DNA of 64,000 bases from PNOJ01 sp016706845. GTDB lineage: Bacteria > Krumholzibacteriota > Krumholzibacteriia > LZORAL124-64-63. Within the stretch, counting starts at the first letter, position 1. The number at the start of each line of letters is the position of its first letter. Both the position numbers and the translations under genes were made by a program. Positions 1 to 8,583 of the stretch are shown here, one piece after another. The DNA lies in the NCBI GenBank assembly GCA_016706845.1, contig JADJIV010000011.1, positions 1-64,000 on the forward strand, in the 5' to 3' direction. Under the pieces are notes generated by a model, which saw only the letters and a program-made list of their open reading frames with translations, was not told the DNA's origin and did no database searches.

Positions 1-1139
1 ACGAGCTCGCCGCTGCGCTCCCCGACGGTGACCGCGGCGGCCGCCGCCTTGCCGTCCCGCACGACCCAGACCCGGCGCCCGCCCGCCTGCTCGCGCACCG
101 CGGCGGCCGGCACGCGCAGGACCTTCGGGACGGTCGTGATCAGATCGGTCGGACGTCTTTCCAGGAAGGTCACCTTCGCGCCGAGGTCGGGACGGACGCG
201 CGCGTCCGCCGCCACGAACCGCACGCGCACCGGGATGGTGGCCTTGTCGCGGTCGGCCGAGGGGTAGACGGAGCGGACCTCGCCGGGATAGTGGATCTCG
301 GGGTAGGCGTCGAGCACCACGTCGCAGGGCATGCCCAGGACCACGCGGGCGATGTAGCTCTCGTTGACGTCGACGCCGACCTCGAGGGTTCCCAGGTCGG
401 CGATGGTGACCACCGCGCCGGCGCGGGCGGTGTTGCTGGTCATGATCGGGCCGACGATCTCCCCGACTTCGGCGTCCTTGCGCAGCACCGCGCCGGCGAA
501 CGGGGCCGTGACGCGGGTCTTGTCCAGCTCCAGGCGCGCGGTCTGCAGCGCGGCGCGGGCCACGGCGACCTGGGCGCGGGCGGCGTTGACCTCCGCGACG
601 GCGGTCAGGGCGACGGTGTCCGCGCTCTCGTCCTCCTCGGCGCCGATCGCGCCGGCCGCCCGCAGGTCGGCCCGCCGTACGGCGCGGCGCCGGGCGTCGA
701 CCTCGACGGCCTCGACCTGCGCCTGGCGGGCCCGGGCCAGCGCGAGGTCCGCCTCGGCGCGGGCGACCGCGGCCAGCTGGTCCTCGTCGAGCAGGCGCGC
801 CACGACCTGGCCGGCCGACACGGTGTCGCCCTCCTCGACCATGACCTCGGCGAGGCGGCCGGTCGCGCGCGCCGCCACCGACGCCTGGTGGCGGGCCTCG
901 ACGTAGCCGTTGGTCGTCAGCACGACCCCGCCCTGCTCGGCCGGCCCGCCGCCGCCGCTGCGGGCCGTGGCCACGGCGACCGTGGCGGGCCGCGACACGC
1001 AAGACCAGCGCGGCGACCACGACGGCCGCCGCCGGAAGGAACCAGGGCCAGCGCGCGGTTTCCGCCGTCCCTGCCGCTCCTCGTCGGAAATGCGCAACTT
1101 GCCCAGATCGGCGGGGGCCGCGCCGCGTCCGTCAGCCAC
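1..1139 (-). CDS. HlyD/RND-type efflux periplasmic adaptor, 3' end outside the window
   Basis: Read on the minus strand, this encodes a membrane-fusion (adaptor) protein that would link an inner-membrane transporter to an outer-membrane channel. After a short cytoplasmic stretch and one hydrophobic segment (near residues 30-50) comes a biotinyl-lipoyl/hairpin core, beginning around TTNGYVEARHQASVAARATG. The last visible residues (VWVVRDGKA, TVGERSGEL) match the C-terminal beta-barrel of adaptors. The likely start is GTG at 1139, preceded by AGGTAAG; an in-frame ATG at 1178 lacks a clear ribosome site. The hydrophobic segment reads correctly only in the +1 frame, between about 1075 and 985, so two compensating indels are likely there. 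The gene is cut by the window edge, so its partner transporter is not visible. Confidence 0.75.
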   Translation of the reverse strand, partial: MADGRGAAPADLGKLRISDEERQGRRKPRAGPGSFRRRPSWSPRWSCVSRPATVAVATARSGGGGPAEQGGVVLTTNGYVEARHQASVAARATGRLAEVMVEEGDTVSAGQVVARLLDEDQLAAVARAEADLALARARQAQVEAVEVDARRRAVRRADLRAAGAIGAEEDESADTVALTAVAEVNAARAQVAVARAALQTARLELDKTRVTAPFAGAVLRKDAEVGEIVGPIMTSNTARAGAVVTIADLGTLEVGVDVNESYIARVVLGMPCDVVLDAYPEIHYPGEVRSVYPSADRDKATIPVRVRFVAADARVRPDLGAKVTFLERRPTDLITTVPKVLRVPAAAVREQAGGRRVWVVRDGKAAAAAVTVGERSGEL

Positions 1140-1446
1140 GGATCTTACCTGCTTCGTTCGAGTTGGAGAGATCGGCATCGAGATGACCGGGAGACGCCAG
1201 TCTAGTCGCGACTCGCTGGATGGTCAAGGTCACCCCTCAAATGATTGCGCTGATCCAATAAAATCCAAATAATTATCCCGATATATCCATATACCACAAC
1301 AGACGGCGCACGCAGAACTCACAAACCTTGTTGTTGCAAAATGATAGAGAATATCAATCCTATTTCCATTATTCTGTCCCGGATCGGCCGCGGCTGAAAG
1401 AGGGGTTTCGACGCGCTCCTCTGCCCCTACCACCGGGAGCTCATGA
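1140..1446. other. AT-rich divergent intergenic region
   Basis: This is the gap between the divergent adaptor and kinase genes. Its middle (about 1235-1375) is clearly more AT-rich than the surroundings, as expected for a promoter region serving both directions. I see no pair of -35/-10 hexamers good enough to call, and no ORF that looks real. Confidence 0.4.
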
Positions 1447-4400
1447 ATGACGGACGACCGCACCTTCTCGATCGGCCCCGACGACGACCGCACCCTGCCC
1501 CTCGGCCCCGCCGGTGGCGCCGCCCCGGTCGGGGAGGACATCGGCACGGTGATCGGCCCCTACCGCCTGCTGCGCCGCATCGGCGAGGGCGGCATGGGCG
1601 AGGTCTTCGAGGCCGAGCAGACCGAGCCGATCCGCCGTCGCGTGGCCCTGAAGGTCATCAAGCAGGGCATGGACACCCGCGCCGTGGTGGCCCGCTTCGA
1701 CGCCGAGCGGCAGGCCCTGGCCCTGATGGACCACCCCTGCATCGCCAAGGTCTTCGACGCCGGCGCCACCGCCCGCGGGCGCCCCTTCTTCGTGATGGAG
1801 TACGTCGAGGGCGAATCGATCACCGACTACTGCAACCGCCGCCGCCTGGGCACCGAGGAACGGCTCGAGCTGTTCGTGCGCGTCTGCGAGGGCGTGCAGC
1901 ACGCCCACCAGAAGGCCGTGATCCACCGCGACCTGAAGCCGTCGAACATCCTGGTCGCGGAAGTCGACGGCCGGCCGGTCCCGAAGATCATCGACTTCGG
2001 CGTGGCCAAGGCCACGACCCAGCGCCTGACCGAGATGACGATGTTCACCGAGCTGGGCCAGATGGTCGGCACGCCCGAGTACATGAGCCCGGAGCAGGCG
2101 TCGATGACCGACGACGACATCGACACGCGCACCGACGTCTACGCCCTGGGCGTGGTGCTGTACGAGCTGCTGTCCGGCGCGCTGCCCTTCGACTCGCGCG
2201 ATCTGCGCAAGGCCGGCTACGAGGCGATCCGCAAGATCATCCGCGAGCAGGACCCGCCGCGGCCGAGCACGCGCTTCAGCACCCTCGGCGAGCGGTCCAC
2301 GAGCGTCGCCGAAGCCCGCGGCCTCGCGCCGAAGCGGCTGCAGGGCGAACTGCGCGGCGACCTGGACTGGATCACGATGAAGGCGCTGGAGAAGGACCGC
2401 GACCGGCGCTACGAGACGGCCAACGGGCTGGCGGCCGACGTACGGCGCCATCTGCGTAACGAGCCGGTGAGCGCCGGGCCGCCGAGCGCCTCCTACCGCC
2501 TCGGGAAACTGGTGCGGCGCAACCGCGGGACGTTCGCTGCGCTGGGCGCGATCACGTTCGTGCTGATCGCGGCCGTGGTGGTCAGCTCGGTGATGTACGT
2601 GCGCGCGGAGCGGGCCTCGCGCCTGGCGATCCGCGAGGCCGCCAAGGCCACGCAGGTGTCGCGCTTCCTCGGAGACATGCTCGGCGGCGTGGGTCCGCAC
2701 GTGGCCCAGGGGCGCGACACCGAGATGCTGCGCGCGATCCTCGACGAGACGGCCGGGCGCGTCGGCAAGGAGCTGGCGGACCAGCCCGAGGTGGAGGCGG
2801 CGCTGCGGCTGCAGCTGGGGCGCACCTACCGCCAGCTGGGCGAATACGAGGCCGCGCAGGCGCAGATCGACCGCGTGCTCGAGCTGCGGTCGGCGTTCGG
2901 GCGAGCCTCGGCCTTCCCCGTGATGTACCTGGTGGAGGCCGGCTCGCTGGCCTGGAACCGCGGCGAGATGAAGCAAGCCGAGGCGACGTACCGGCAGGCC
3001 CTGCAGAGCATGGCGGACTCGGCGCCGATCGACTCGGTCGCCTGGGCCGAGGCCTCCCTCTACCTGGCGAACGTGCTGCAGGAGCAGGGCAACTACGGCG
3101 CGGCCGACTCGCTGATGCAGCGCTCGCTCGCGGTCTACCGCGGCCTGCCGCAGGAGTCCGACGCCCTGGCCGTGAACCTCAACAGCCTGGGCAACCTGGC
3201 GCGCTACCGGGGCGACCTGCCGGCCGCCGAAGGCTTCTACACCGAAGCTCTCGCGGTCCACCGCCGGGTGCTGGGCGACCTCCACCCGTTCGTGTCCACC
3301 GACCTGCACAACCTGGGCCGGCTGCTGGAAGCGATGGGGCGCAGCGGCGAGGGCGAGAAGCTGCTGCGCGAGGCGATCGCGATCCACGGGAAGGTCTTCG
3401 ACGGTCCCCACCCGGACACGGCGATCCTGCTGCGCTCGCTCGCGGAGATCATCGTGGGTTCCGAACGCTTCGACGAGGCGGATTCGCTCGCGCAGGCCGC
3501 CTACGGCATGACGCGGACGATCTACGGCGACCACGACGAGACCACCGTGCAGGCGCTGATCGCGGTGGCCGAGGTGCAGTCGCGCCGGGGGAACCTCGCG
3601 GGGGCTGAAGCGACCTTCGCCGGTCTGGTGACGACCTGCCGCGACACCGGGATCACCGATCCCAGCCTGCTGCCGACCGTGCTCTACCGGCTGGCGACGA
3701 CGCAGCAGAAACAGGGCCGCAACCGGGACGCACTGGTTCCCTACGCCGAGGCGGTCGAGCTCTCGACCGCGGTCAGCGGCGCGGACCACCCCAACACGCT
3801 GCTGTTCCGCAACGACTACGCCCGCGCGCTGGCCGGGCTGGGGGACGACGAGGCGGCGGTCAAGCAGCTCCGCGAGGTCCTCGCCACGCGCGAGCGGGTC
3901 CTGGGCGCCGGCCACCCCCGAAACGTCGATCACGCGCGTGGACCTGGGGCGCAGCCTCCGGCGCCTGAACCAGCCGGAGGAAGCCGAAAAGCAGCTGCGC
4001 CAGGGGCGCGACGATTACACGGCCGCCAAGGGGATCGACCACCCCGGGCGCTGGATCGGCACGGTGCACCTGGCCGGCGCGCTGATCGACCTGAAGCGGT
4101 ACGACGACGCGGAGAAGGAGCTGACGGCCACCGAGGCGTTCTACCTCGGGCATTCCGGGCCGGGCAGCACCGATACCCGCTGGGTGCGTGCGCGGCTCTC
4201 CAGCCTGCACCTCAGGGCGGGCCACCGGGCCGACGCCGACCGCCTGCTGGCCCTGGCCCTGGACGAGACGCCGGGTCCCCTCGATGCGCGGACCCGCGGC
4301 TGATCCTCACCGACCGCGGGGGAGTCTGGCTGGCGCTGGGCGAGCTGGGCGAGGCCGAGAAGGTCCTGCGGGAGAGCTTCGGGATCCTCGAGAAGGAACT

Positions 4401-4509
4401 GGGCGCCGCCAACGGCGACGCCCAGTACGCCATGCGCCTGCTGGCCGGCCTCTGCGACCGGCAGGGCCGGCCGCAGGAAGCCGCCGCCTGGCGGGCGCGG
4501 TTGCTGTAA
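1447..4509 (+). CDS. Membrane-anchored Ser/Thr protein kinase with C-terminal TPR array (two frameshifts)
   Basis: A PknB-type Hanks kinase occupies roughly residues 38-340: glycine loop IGEGGMGEVF (about 45-54), ATP lysine in VALKVIKQG (Lys69), catalytic loop HRDLKPSN (about 160) and DFG at about 183. A single transmembrane segment follows near residues 365-388, then about 600 residues of TPR-like helices with the recurrent 'LGxxHPxT' spacing of kinesin-light-chain-type TPRs. This puts a cytoplasmic kinase on an outward TPR sensor or scaffold. The start is ATG 1447 with GGAG ten bases upstream. The reading frame breaks at a C run near 3913-3919 (extra C) and again near 4297-4301 (missing G). 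Between these points the protein continues in another frame, so the gene is probably intact in the cell. A strong terminator follows. Confidence 0.9.
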   Translation: MTDDRTFSIGPDDDRTLPLGPAGGAAPVGEDIGTVIGPYRLLRRIGEGGMGEVFEAEQTEPIRRRVALKVIKQGMDTRAVVARFDAERQALALMDHPCIAKVFDAGATARGRPFFVMEYVEGESITDYCNRRRLGTEERLELFVRVCEGVQHAHQKAVIHRDLKPSNILVAEVDGRPVPKIIDFGVAKATTQRLTEMTMFTELGQMVGTPEYMSPEQASMTDDDIDTRTDVYALGVVLYELLSGALPFDSRDLRKAGYEAIRKIIREQDPPRPSTRFSTLGERSTSVAEARGLAPKRLQGELRGDLDWITMKALEKDRDRRYETANGLAADVRRHLRNEPVSAGPPSASYRLGKLVRRNRGTFAALGAITFVLIAAVVVSSVMYVRAERASRLAIREAAKATQVSRFLGDMLGGVGPHVAQGRDTEMLRAILDETAGRVGKELADQPEVEAALRLQLGRTYRQLGEYEAAQAQIDRVLELRSAFGRASAFPVMYLVEAGSLAWNRGEMKQAEATYRQALQSMADSAPIDSVAWAEASLYLANVLQEQGNYGAADSLMQRSLAVYRGLPQESDALAVNLNSLGNLARYRGDLPAAEGFYTEALAVHRRVLGDLHPFVSTDLHNLGRLLEAMGRSGEGEKLLREAIAIHGKVFDGPHPDTAILLRSLAEIIVGSERFDEADSLAQAAYGMTRTIYGDHDETTVQALIAVAEVQSRRGNLAGAEATFAGLVTTCRDTGITDPSLLPTVLYRLATTQQKQGRNRDALVPYAEAVELSTAVSGADHPNTLLFRNDYARALAGLGDDEAAVKQLREVLATRERVLGAGHPRNVDHARGPGAQPPAPEPAGGSRKAAAPGARRLHGRQGDRPPRALDRHGAPGRRADRPEAVRRRGEGADGHRGVLPRAFRAGQHRYPLGACAALQPAPQGGPPGRRRPPAGPGPGRDAGSPRCADPRLILTDRGGVWLALGELGEAEKVLRESFGILEKELGAANGDAQYAMRLLAGLCDRQGRPQEAAAWRARLL

Positions 4510-4534
4510 GCAGCCGAAGAGACGGATCGCACGA

Positions 4535-4568
4535 GGACGGGGGAGCCCTGCGGCTCCCCCGTCCCTTT
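4535..4568. terminator. Rho-independent terminator after the kinase gene
   Basis: A perfect 13-bp stem (GGACGGGGGAGCC with GGCTCCCCCGTCC) with a 4-base loop is followed by CTTT. It lies between two convergent genes, the kinase (plus) and the Asp-rich repeat gene (minus), and could serve both. Confidence 0.85.
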
Positions 4569-4591
4569 GCAGTCGACTGCCGGCGTGCAGG

Positions 4592-5044
4592 TCAGTGATG
4601 GCCGCCGGACAGCGAGCGGCCGCCGCCCTTGGCGGTCGGGCAGACGCCGTCGCCGGGGCCGAAGCCGGTGCCGTCGCCGGGGCCGGTGCCGCCGTTGCCG
4701 GTGCCGTCGCCGGGGCCGAAGCCGCCGGCGGCGCCGGCCGCCGACTGCCACATGGCCTTCAGGCGGTACAGGAAATTGCCGGCGTTCTGCGTGCCGGTCT
4801 GCGTGCAGTCGCCGTCGCCCGCCGAACCCGGCGCCCGAGTCACCTGGCCGGCGGGACGTAGTCGGGTCGAGCCGCTGGGGGATGCCGTCGCCGTCGACGT
4901 CGGGGGCCAGGTCGTTGAAGCCGTCGCCGTTCTCGTCGACGAAGCCGCCGACGCCGTAGCCGTACGACTGGGCGAACACCGGGGAGCCGATGGCCGTCAG
5001 CGCGCGAGGATCGCGAGAGCGGCGAGTGCGAGCCGGGTCTTCAT
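4592..5044 (-). CDS. Small secreted Asp-rich (TSP3/EF-hand-like repeat) protein, frameshifted
   Basis: It starts at ATG 5044 with AAGGAG seven bases upstream. A signal peptide (MKTRLALAALAILA... to SPVFAQ) must be joined across one indel near 4995. The mature part carries thrombospondin-type-3-like calcium loops (VDENGDGFNDLAPDVDGDG). A second indel near 4860 leads into a Cys-containing segment (GDGDCTQTGTQNAGNFLYR) and a low-complexity tail of GPGDGTG repeats ending in HH. Family knowledge says such DxDxDG loops bind calcium in extracellular proteins; the exact role is unknown. It resembles the protein at 8714, on the other side of the two-component pair: signal peptide, D-rich loops, Gly-rich end. 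A candidate sigma54 promoter and the GTCGAA-N3-TTCGAC palindrome lie upstream. Confidence 0.65.
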
Positions 5045-5104
5045 GATGATGCTCCTTCACGTCTGCGTTGCTGTCGAGGCGAGGTCTCGTGAGCGGACGG
5101 CAAA

Positions 5105-5119
5105 GCATGGGACGGGCCA
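5105..5119 (-). promoter_or_regulatory. Candidate sigma54 (-24/-12) promoter of the Asp-rich gene
   Basis: On the minus strand the sequence is TGGCCCGTCCCATGC. It matches TGGCACG-N4-TTGC at 6 of 7 positions in the -24 element and 3 of 4 in the -12 element, with the correct GG-to-GC spacing. Transcription would begin about 50 bases before the ATG at 5044. The palindrome at 5230-5244 sits about 115 bases upstream, where NtrC-type activators usually bind. Confidence 0.5.
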
Positions 5120-5229
5120 GTCCGGCGCGCATGCCGCGACGGGCGCTGTAACGTCATGCCGGGATGATGGATGCCGGCGTCGGCGCGGAACGGCGACGAC
5201 GCGCGGCGACGCGCGAAGTCGACGATCTG

Positions 5230-5244
5230 GTCGAATCGTTCGAC
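5230..5244. promoter_or_regulatory. Palindromic putative activator site GTCGAA-N3-TTCGAC (copy 1)
   Basis: A perfect 6-bp inverted repeat with a 3-bp spacer. The same half-sites and spacing recur at 8455-8469, on the far side of the sensor/regulator pair. I found no third copy in the window. It is inferred to be the binding site of the NtrC-type regulator encoded at 7093. Confidence 0.55.
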
Positions 5245-5380
5245 GATCCTCGTCGCCGGCGACGGCGCGCGGGCCGCAATCGCGCCTTGTGCGGCGGCGG
5301 GGTGCGGGGTATGGTGGCGCGGCCGGCGCCCTCGCCGTCCGTGCCGGCCCCCCATCCCCCGTCGCGGAGCGCCTGCCGCC

Positions 5381-7096
5381 GTGATCCGTCCCGACCATCC
5401 CCGGCTCTGGCTGCTGCGCCCCGTCGTCGTCGTGGCGGTGCTGGTGCTGGCCGGCGCCGTGTTCCTCGCCTCGACCGTGCGCGAGATCCGCAGCGCGCGG
5501 GGCACCATCGAACAGATGACGATCGGCCACGCCGAGCAGATCCAGCGCGTCGTCGGCGAGAGCCAGGCGCACGCGCTCGCCGCCTTCGCGGCGTGGGAGA
5601 CGCAGGCCGGCGAACGGCTGCTGGCCCTGGCGGCGCTCGTGGACCGCCTCGTGCAGGACGGGCGGCGATCGCAAGCCGTGATCGACAGCATCGCGGCCGC
5701 CAACGACCTGACCTGCCTGACGGTGCACTGGCCGGACCGGCGCGCGGTGAGCGCCGCCGCCGACGGCGAAGCCGCGTGCTGGCACGAGCTCGACGCGGCC
5801 GGCGCGTCGTCGCTGCGGCCGGGCGAGTCGCGCGTCCTGCGGGTGCCCGCGCCCGACGGCGGCGGCTACCGGCTGATCGGCGCGCTGCGGCGCGCCGACG
5901 GCGGCGTCGTCTGCGCCGGGATGGACGCCGCGGTCCTGGCCGCCGAACGGCGGCGCATCGGACCGGGGCGCCTGCTCCAGGCCCTGGGCCAGAGCAGCGG
6001 CACGACGTTCCTCGCCCTGCAGGACGGGGGCGGCATCCTCGCGGCGACGCCCAACGTGGACCAGCTCTCCTCGCTGGCCGGCGACACGCTGCTGGCGGGG
6101 GTGATGGCGACCGGGGAGCCGGCCACCCGCGAGACGGCGTTCGCGGGGCGCAGGGTGCTGGAGCGGGTCTCGCGGCTCGACGTGGACGGGCGCCCGGTGA
6201 GCCTGCTGCGCGTGGGCCTGGACCTGGGCGAGGTCGAGCGCCGGCAGCGCGAGATCGGCCGCAGCCTGGCGGTCCATTCCCTGCTGCTGCTGGCGGCCCT
6301 GGGCGCCGGCGCCTCGTTGCTGATCGCCAGCCGGCGGCTGGCCGCGGCCAGGTCCGCGTGGGCGGCGGCGCGGCGGGAGGTCACGGCGCTCGAGGAGGAG
6401 CGCGCGCGGCGCGAGCGCAGCTTCGCCCTGGGCGAGCTGGCCTCGGGGGTGGCCCACGAGATCCGCAACCCGCTCAACGCGATCCACGTCGTGGCGCAGC
6501 GGCTCGCCGGCGAGTTCGTGCCGACGCAGGACGAGGCGGAGTACCGGCAGCTGACCGGGACCGTGCGCGGCGAGGTCGGGCGCATCAACCGCATCGTCGA
6601 GCAGTTCCTGCGCTTCGCCCGCCCGCCTTCGCCCCGCCCGCGCCCGACGGACGCCGCGGCGCTGGTGCGCGACGTCGTCACCCTGGTGAAGGGCCGCTTC
6701 GAGGCCAAAGGCGTGGCCCTCGCGGCGGCGGCGCCGGAGCGGCTCGAGCTCGTGGCCGACCCGGACCTCCTGCGGCAGGCGCTGCACAACCTGCTCGACA
6801 ACGCGCTCGGCGCCTGCCCGGCCGGGGCTCGCACGGACGTCGAGCTGCGGGCCGAAGGCGACCGGGTCCTGCTCGTCGTCCGCGACGGCGGCTGCGGCAT
6901 CGCCCCGGAGAATCTGGGGCGCATCTTCAACCTCTACCACACCACCAAGCCGGACGGCACTGGGCCGGGGCTCGCCATCGTGGACCAGATCGCCGCGCAG
7001 CACGGCGGGCGGGTGCTGGTCGACAGCCGGCCGGGCCACGGCTCGACCTTCACCCTGGAGTTGCCCCGGAGCGGCCCGACGGAGGATGCGAGATGA
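5381..7096 (+). CDS. Membrane sensor histidine kinase (NtrB/AtoS-like)
   Basis: Two transmembrane segments (about residues 8-27 and 300-320) flank a periplasmic sensor region of roughly 270 residues with no recognised fold. A short coiled linker and the kinase core follow. The H-box GVAHEIRNPLNAI puts the phospho-histidine near residue 357, the N-box is HNLLDNAL, and the G-boxes are RDGGCGI and GTGPGLAI. The second G-box has Pro where Leu is usual. The chosen start is GTG 5381 (GGAG 12 bases upstream), because the open frame before it is arginine-rich and unlike protein. The stop overlaps the ATG of the regulator gene (ATGA), so the two are translationally coupled. The ligand is unknown; the neighbouring D-rich secreted proteins suggest an envelope or extracellular cue. 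Confidence 0.85.
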   Translation: MIRPDHPRLWLLRPVVVVAVLVLAGAVFLASTVREIRSARGTIEQMTIGHAEQIQRVVGESQAHALAAFAAWETQAGERLLALAALVDRLVQDGRRSQAVIDSIAAANDLTCLTVHWPDRRAVSAAADGEAACWHELDAAGASSLRPGESRVLRVPAPDGGGYRLIGALRRADGGVVCAGMDAAVLAAERRRIGPGRLLQALGQSSGTTFLALQDGGGILAATPNVDQLSSLAGDTLLAGVMATGEPATRETAFAGRRVLERVSRLDVDGRPVSLLRVGLDLGEVERRQREIGRSLAVHSLLLLAALGAGASLLIASRRLAAARSAWAAARREVTALEEERARRERSFALGELASGVAHEIRNPLNAIHVVAQRLAGEFVPTQDEAEYRQLTGTVRGEVGRINRIVEQFLRFARPPSPRPRPTDAAALVRDVVTLVKGRFEAKGVALAAAAPERLELVADPDLLRQALHNLLDNALGACPAGARTDVELRAEGDRVLLVVRDGGCGIAPENLGRIFNLYHTTKPDGTGPGLAIVDQIAAQHGGRVLVDSRPGHGSTFTLELPRSGPTEDAR

Positions 7097-8441
7097 CGGA
7101 CGCCAGGGTGCTGATCGTCGACGACGAAGCGAGCCAGCGCGAATCGCTCGGGGGGTTCCTGCTGAAACGCGGCTACGACGTGGTGCTGGCCGGGGACGGC
7201 GCGACGGCGCTGCGCATCGTGCACGAGAGCGTCGTGGACGTGATGCTGACCGACGTGCGCATGCCGGTCATGGACGGCGCCGAGCTGCTGGCGAAGGCGA
7301 AGGCGGCCAACCCCCTGCTCGAGGCGATCGTCGTGACGGCCTACGGCTCCATCGCCGACGCGGTCGAGGCGATGCGGCGCGGCGCGTCCGGCTACATCAC
7401 CAAGCCGATCGACCTCGACGACATCGAGCTGCAGATCCAGAAGGCCGTCGAGCGGCGCCACCTGGTCTCGGAGGTGCGCGAGCTGCGGCGCCAGGTCGCG
7501 GCCCCGCACACCTTCGCCGGCATCGTGGCCGAGAGCCCGAGCATGACCGCGGCGCTGGACCTCGCGTCGCGCGCCGCCGCCACCGACGCCACCGTGCTGA
7601 TCCGCGGCGAGAGCGGCACCGGCAAGGAGCTCGTCGCGCGCCGTGCACCACGCCAGCTCCCGCCGCGACGGCCCCTTCGTGGCGGTCAACTGCGCGGCGT
7701 TCGCCGCGACGCTCCTGGAGAGCGAGCTGTTCGGGCACGAGAAGGGCGCCTTCACCGGCGCCGACCGGCAGCGGGCCGGCCGCTTCGAGGCGGCGGGCGG
7801 GGGGACCCTCTTCCTGGACGAGATCGGCGACCTGCCGCCGCCGCTGCAGGTGAAGCTGCTGCGCGTGCTGCAGGAGAAGACCTACGAGCGCGTCGGCAGC
7901 AACCAGACCCTGTCCGCCGACGCGCGCATCGTGGCGGCCACGCACCGCGAGCTCGAGCAGATGGTCGCCGACGGCGATTTCCGGCAGGACCTCTACTACC
8001 GGCTCGACGTGGTCAACCTCCGCCTGCCGCCCCTGCGCGAGCGCCGGGCGGACATCCCGGCGCTCATCGAGCACTTCCGGCGCAAGGCCGCGACCGCGTA
8101 CGGCAAATCGGTGGACGCGATCAGCCGCGAGGCCATGGACCTGCTGGTCAAGCACGACTACCCGGGCAACGTCCGCGAGCTGGAGAACCTGGTGACGCGC
8201 ATGATCGTGCTCGCCCGCGGACCGGTCGCGACGCTGGCCGACCTGCCGGGAGGCACGGGCAGCAGGAAGCGCGCCGCCTCGACGATTACCGCGGCGATCT
8301 CCCCGCTTCGTCGAGGAAGTCGAGAAGCGCATCGTCCGGGAAGCCCTCGACGCGGCCGGCGGCAACCGCAGCCAGGCGGCGCGCGCGGTCGGCCTGACCG
8401 AGCGCAACCTGCGCTACAAGCTGCAGAAGTGGGGCTGGTAG
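7093..8441 (+). CDS. NtrC-family sigma54-dependent response regulator (two frameshifts)
   Basis: The domain order is receiver, AAA+ and Fis-type HTH. The phospho-acceptor Asp is in VDVMLTDVRMPVMDG (about residue 53). The AAA+ domain shows Walker A GESGTGKE (about 173), the sigma54-contact loop GAFTGA (about 218), Walker B TLFLDEIGDL and the arginine-finger region. The C-terminus (GNRSQAARAVGLTERNLRYK) is a Fis-like HTH. The frame slips near 7635-7642 and again near 8295-8305, so the gene lies in three pieces, but every motif is present in order and of normal length. It overlaps the sensor kinase gene by four bases. The intact GAFTGA loop predicts activation of -24/-12 promoters, two candidates for which flank this locus. 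Confidence 0.88.
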
Positions 8442-8453
8442 CCCCGCCGGAAA

Positions 8454-8481
8454 CGTCGAAACATTCGACGGAATCGTCGAA
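8454..8481. promoter_or_regulatory. Putative activator site, GTCGAA-N3-TTCGAC (copy 2) plus an extra half-site
   Basis: CGTCGAA (8454-8460), ACA, TTCGACG (8464-8470), GAAT, CGTCGAA (8475-8481): three alternating half-sites forming two overlapping palindromes. The core is identical to the site at 5230-5244. It begins 13 bases after the regulator stop codon and lies about 230 bases upstream of the second Asp-rich gene. Confidence 0.55.
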
Positions 8482-8509
8482 CGCGGCCGCGCCCCGCGCA
8501 CGCGCCGAC

Positions 8510-8524
8510 GGCGCAAAGAGTTGC
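8510..8524 (+). promoter_or_regulatory. Weak sigma54-like -24/-12 candidate upstream of the second Asp-rich gene
   Basis: GG at 8510-8511 and a perfect TTGC at 8521-8524 resemble a -24/-12 promoter, but the GG-to-GC distance is one base too long. An inflated A run (AAA at 8514-8516) could explain that. A second TTGCT at 8566-8570 lacks a proper GG. Low confidence. Confidence 0.25.
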
Positions 8525-8583
8525 AACGAAGCTAGATAATAATTCTGAGCCCCGGTGCCGCGAAATTGCTAGAGCCTGCCGCA

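Larger units (their letters stand above)
5045..5380. other. Divergent regulatory region between the Asp-rich gene and the sensor kinase gene
   Basis: This region holds the putative sigma54 promoter for the minus-strand gene (5105-5119) and the palindrome GTCGAA-N3-TTCGAC (5230-5244), with a further GTCGAC at 5218-5223. A weak plus-strand -24/-12-like match (TGGCGCG-N4-GCGC) occurs at 5315-5329, but such GC strings are common here. The open frame upstream of the kinase start is arginine-rich and lacks family character. Confidence 0.5.

Noticed and set aside
291..1205. A 304-codon plus-strand frame at the left edge
   Set aside because: It is antisense to the HlyD-type adaptor, whose minus-strand translation has family motifs.
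1330..1375. TTGTTG/ATATCA and TTGCAA/TCCTAT pairs as kinase promoter
   Set aside because: Poor -10 matches; the AT-rich stretch alone is not enough.
1441..3933. An 830-codon minus-strand open frame opposite the Ser/Thr kinase
   Set aside because: Antisense shadow: no domains, His/Arg/Gln-rich composition, while the plus strand has complete kinase motifs.
8551..8570. Second sigma54-like match (TTGCT at 8566) before the Asp-rich gene
   Set aside because: The -24 GG is two bases off the required spacing, so it is not called.
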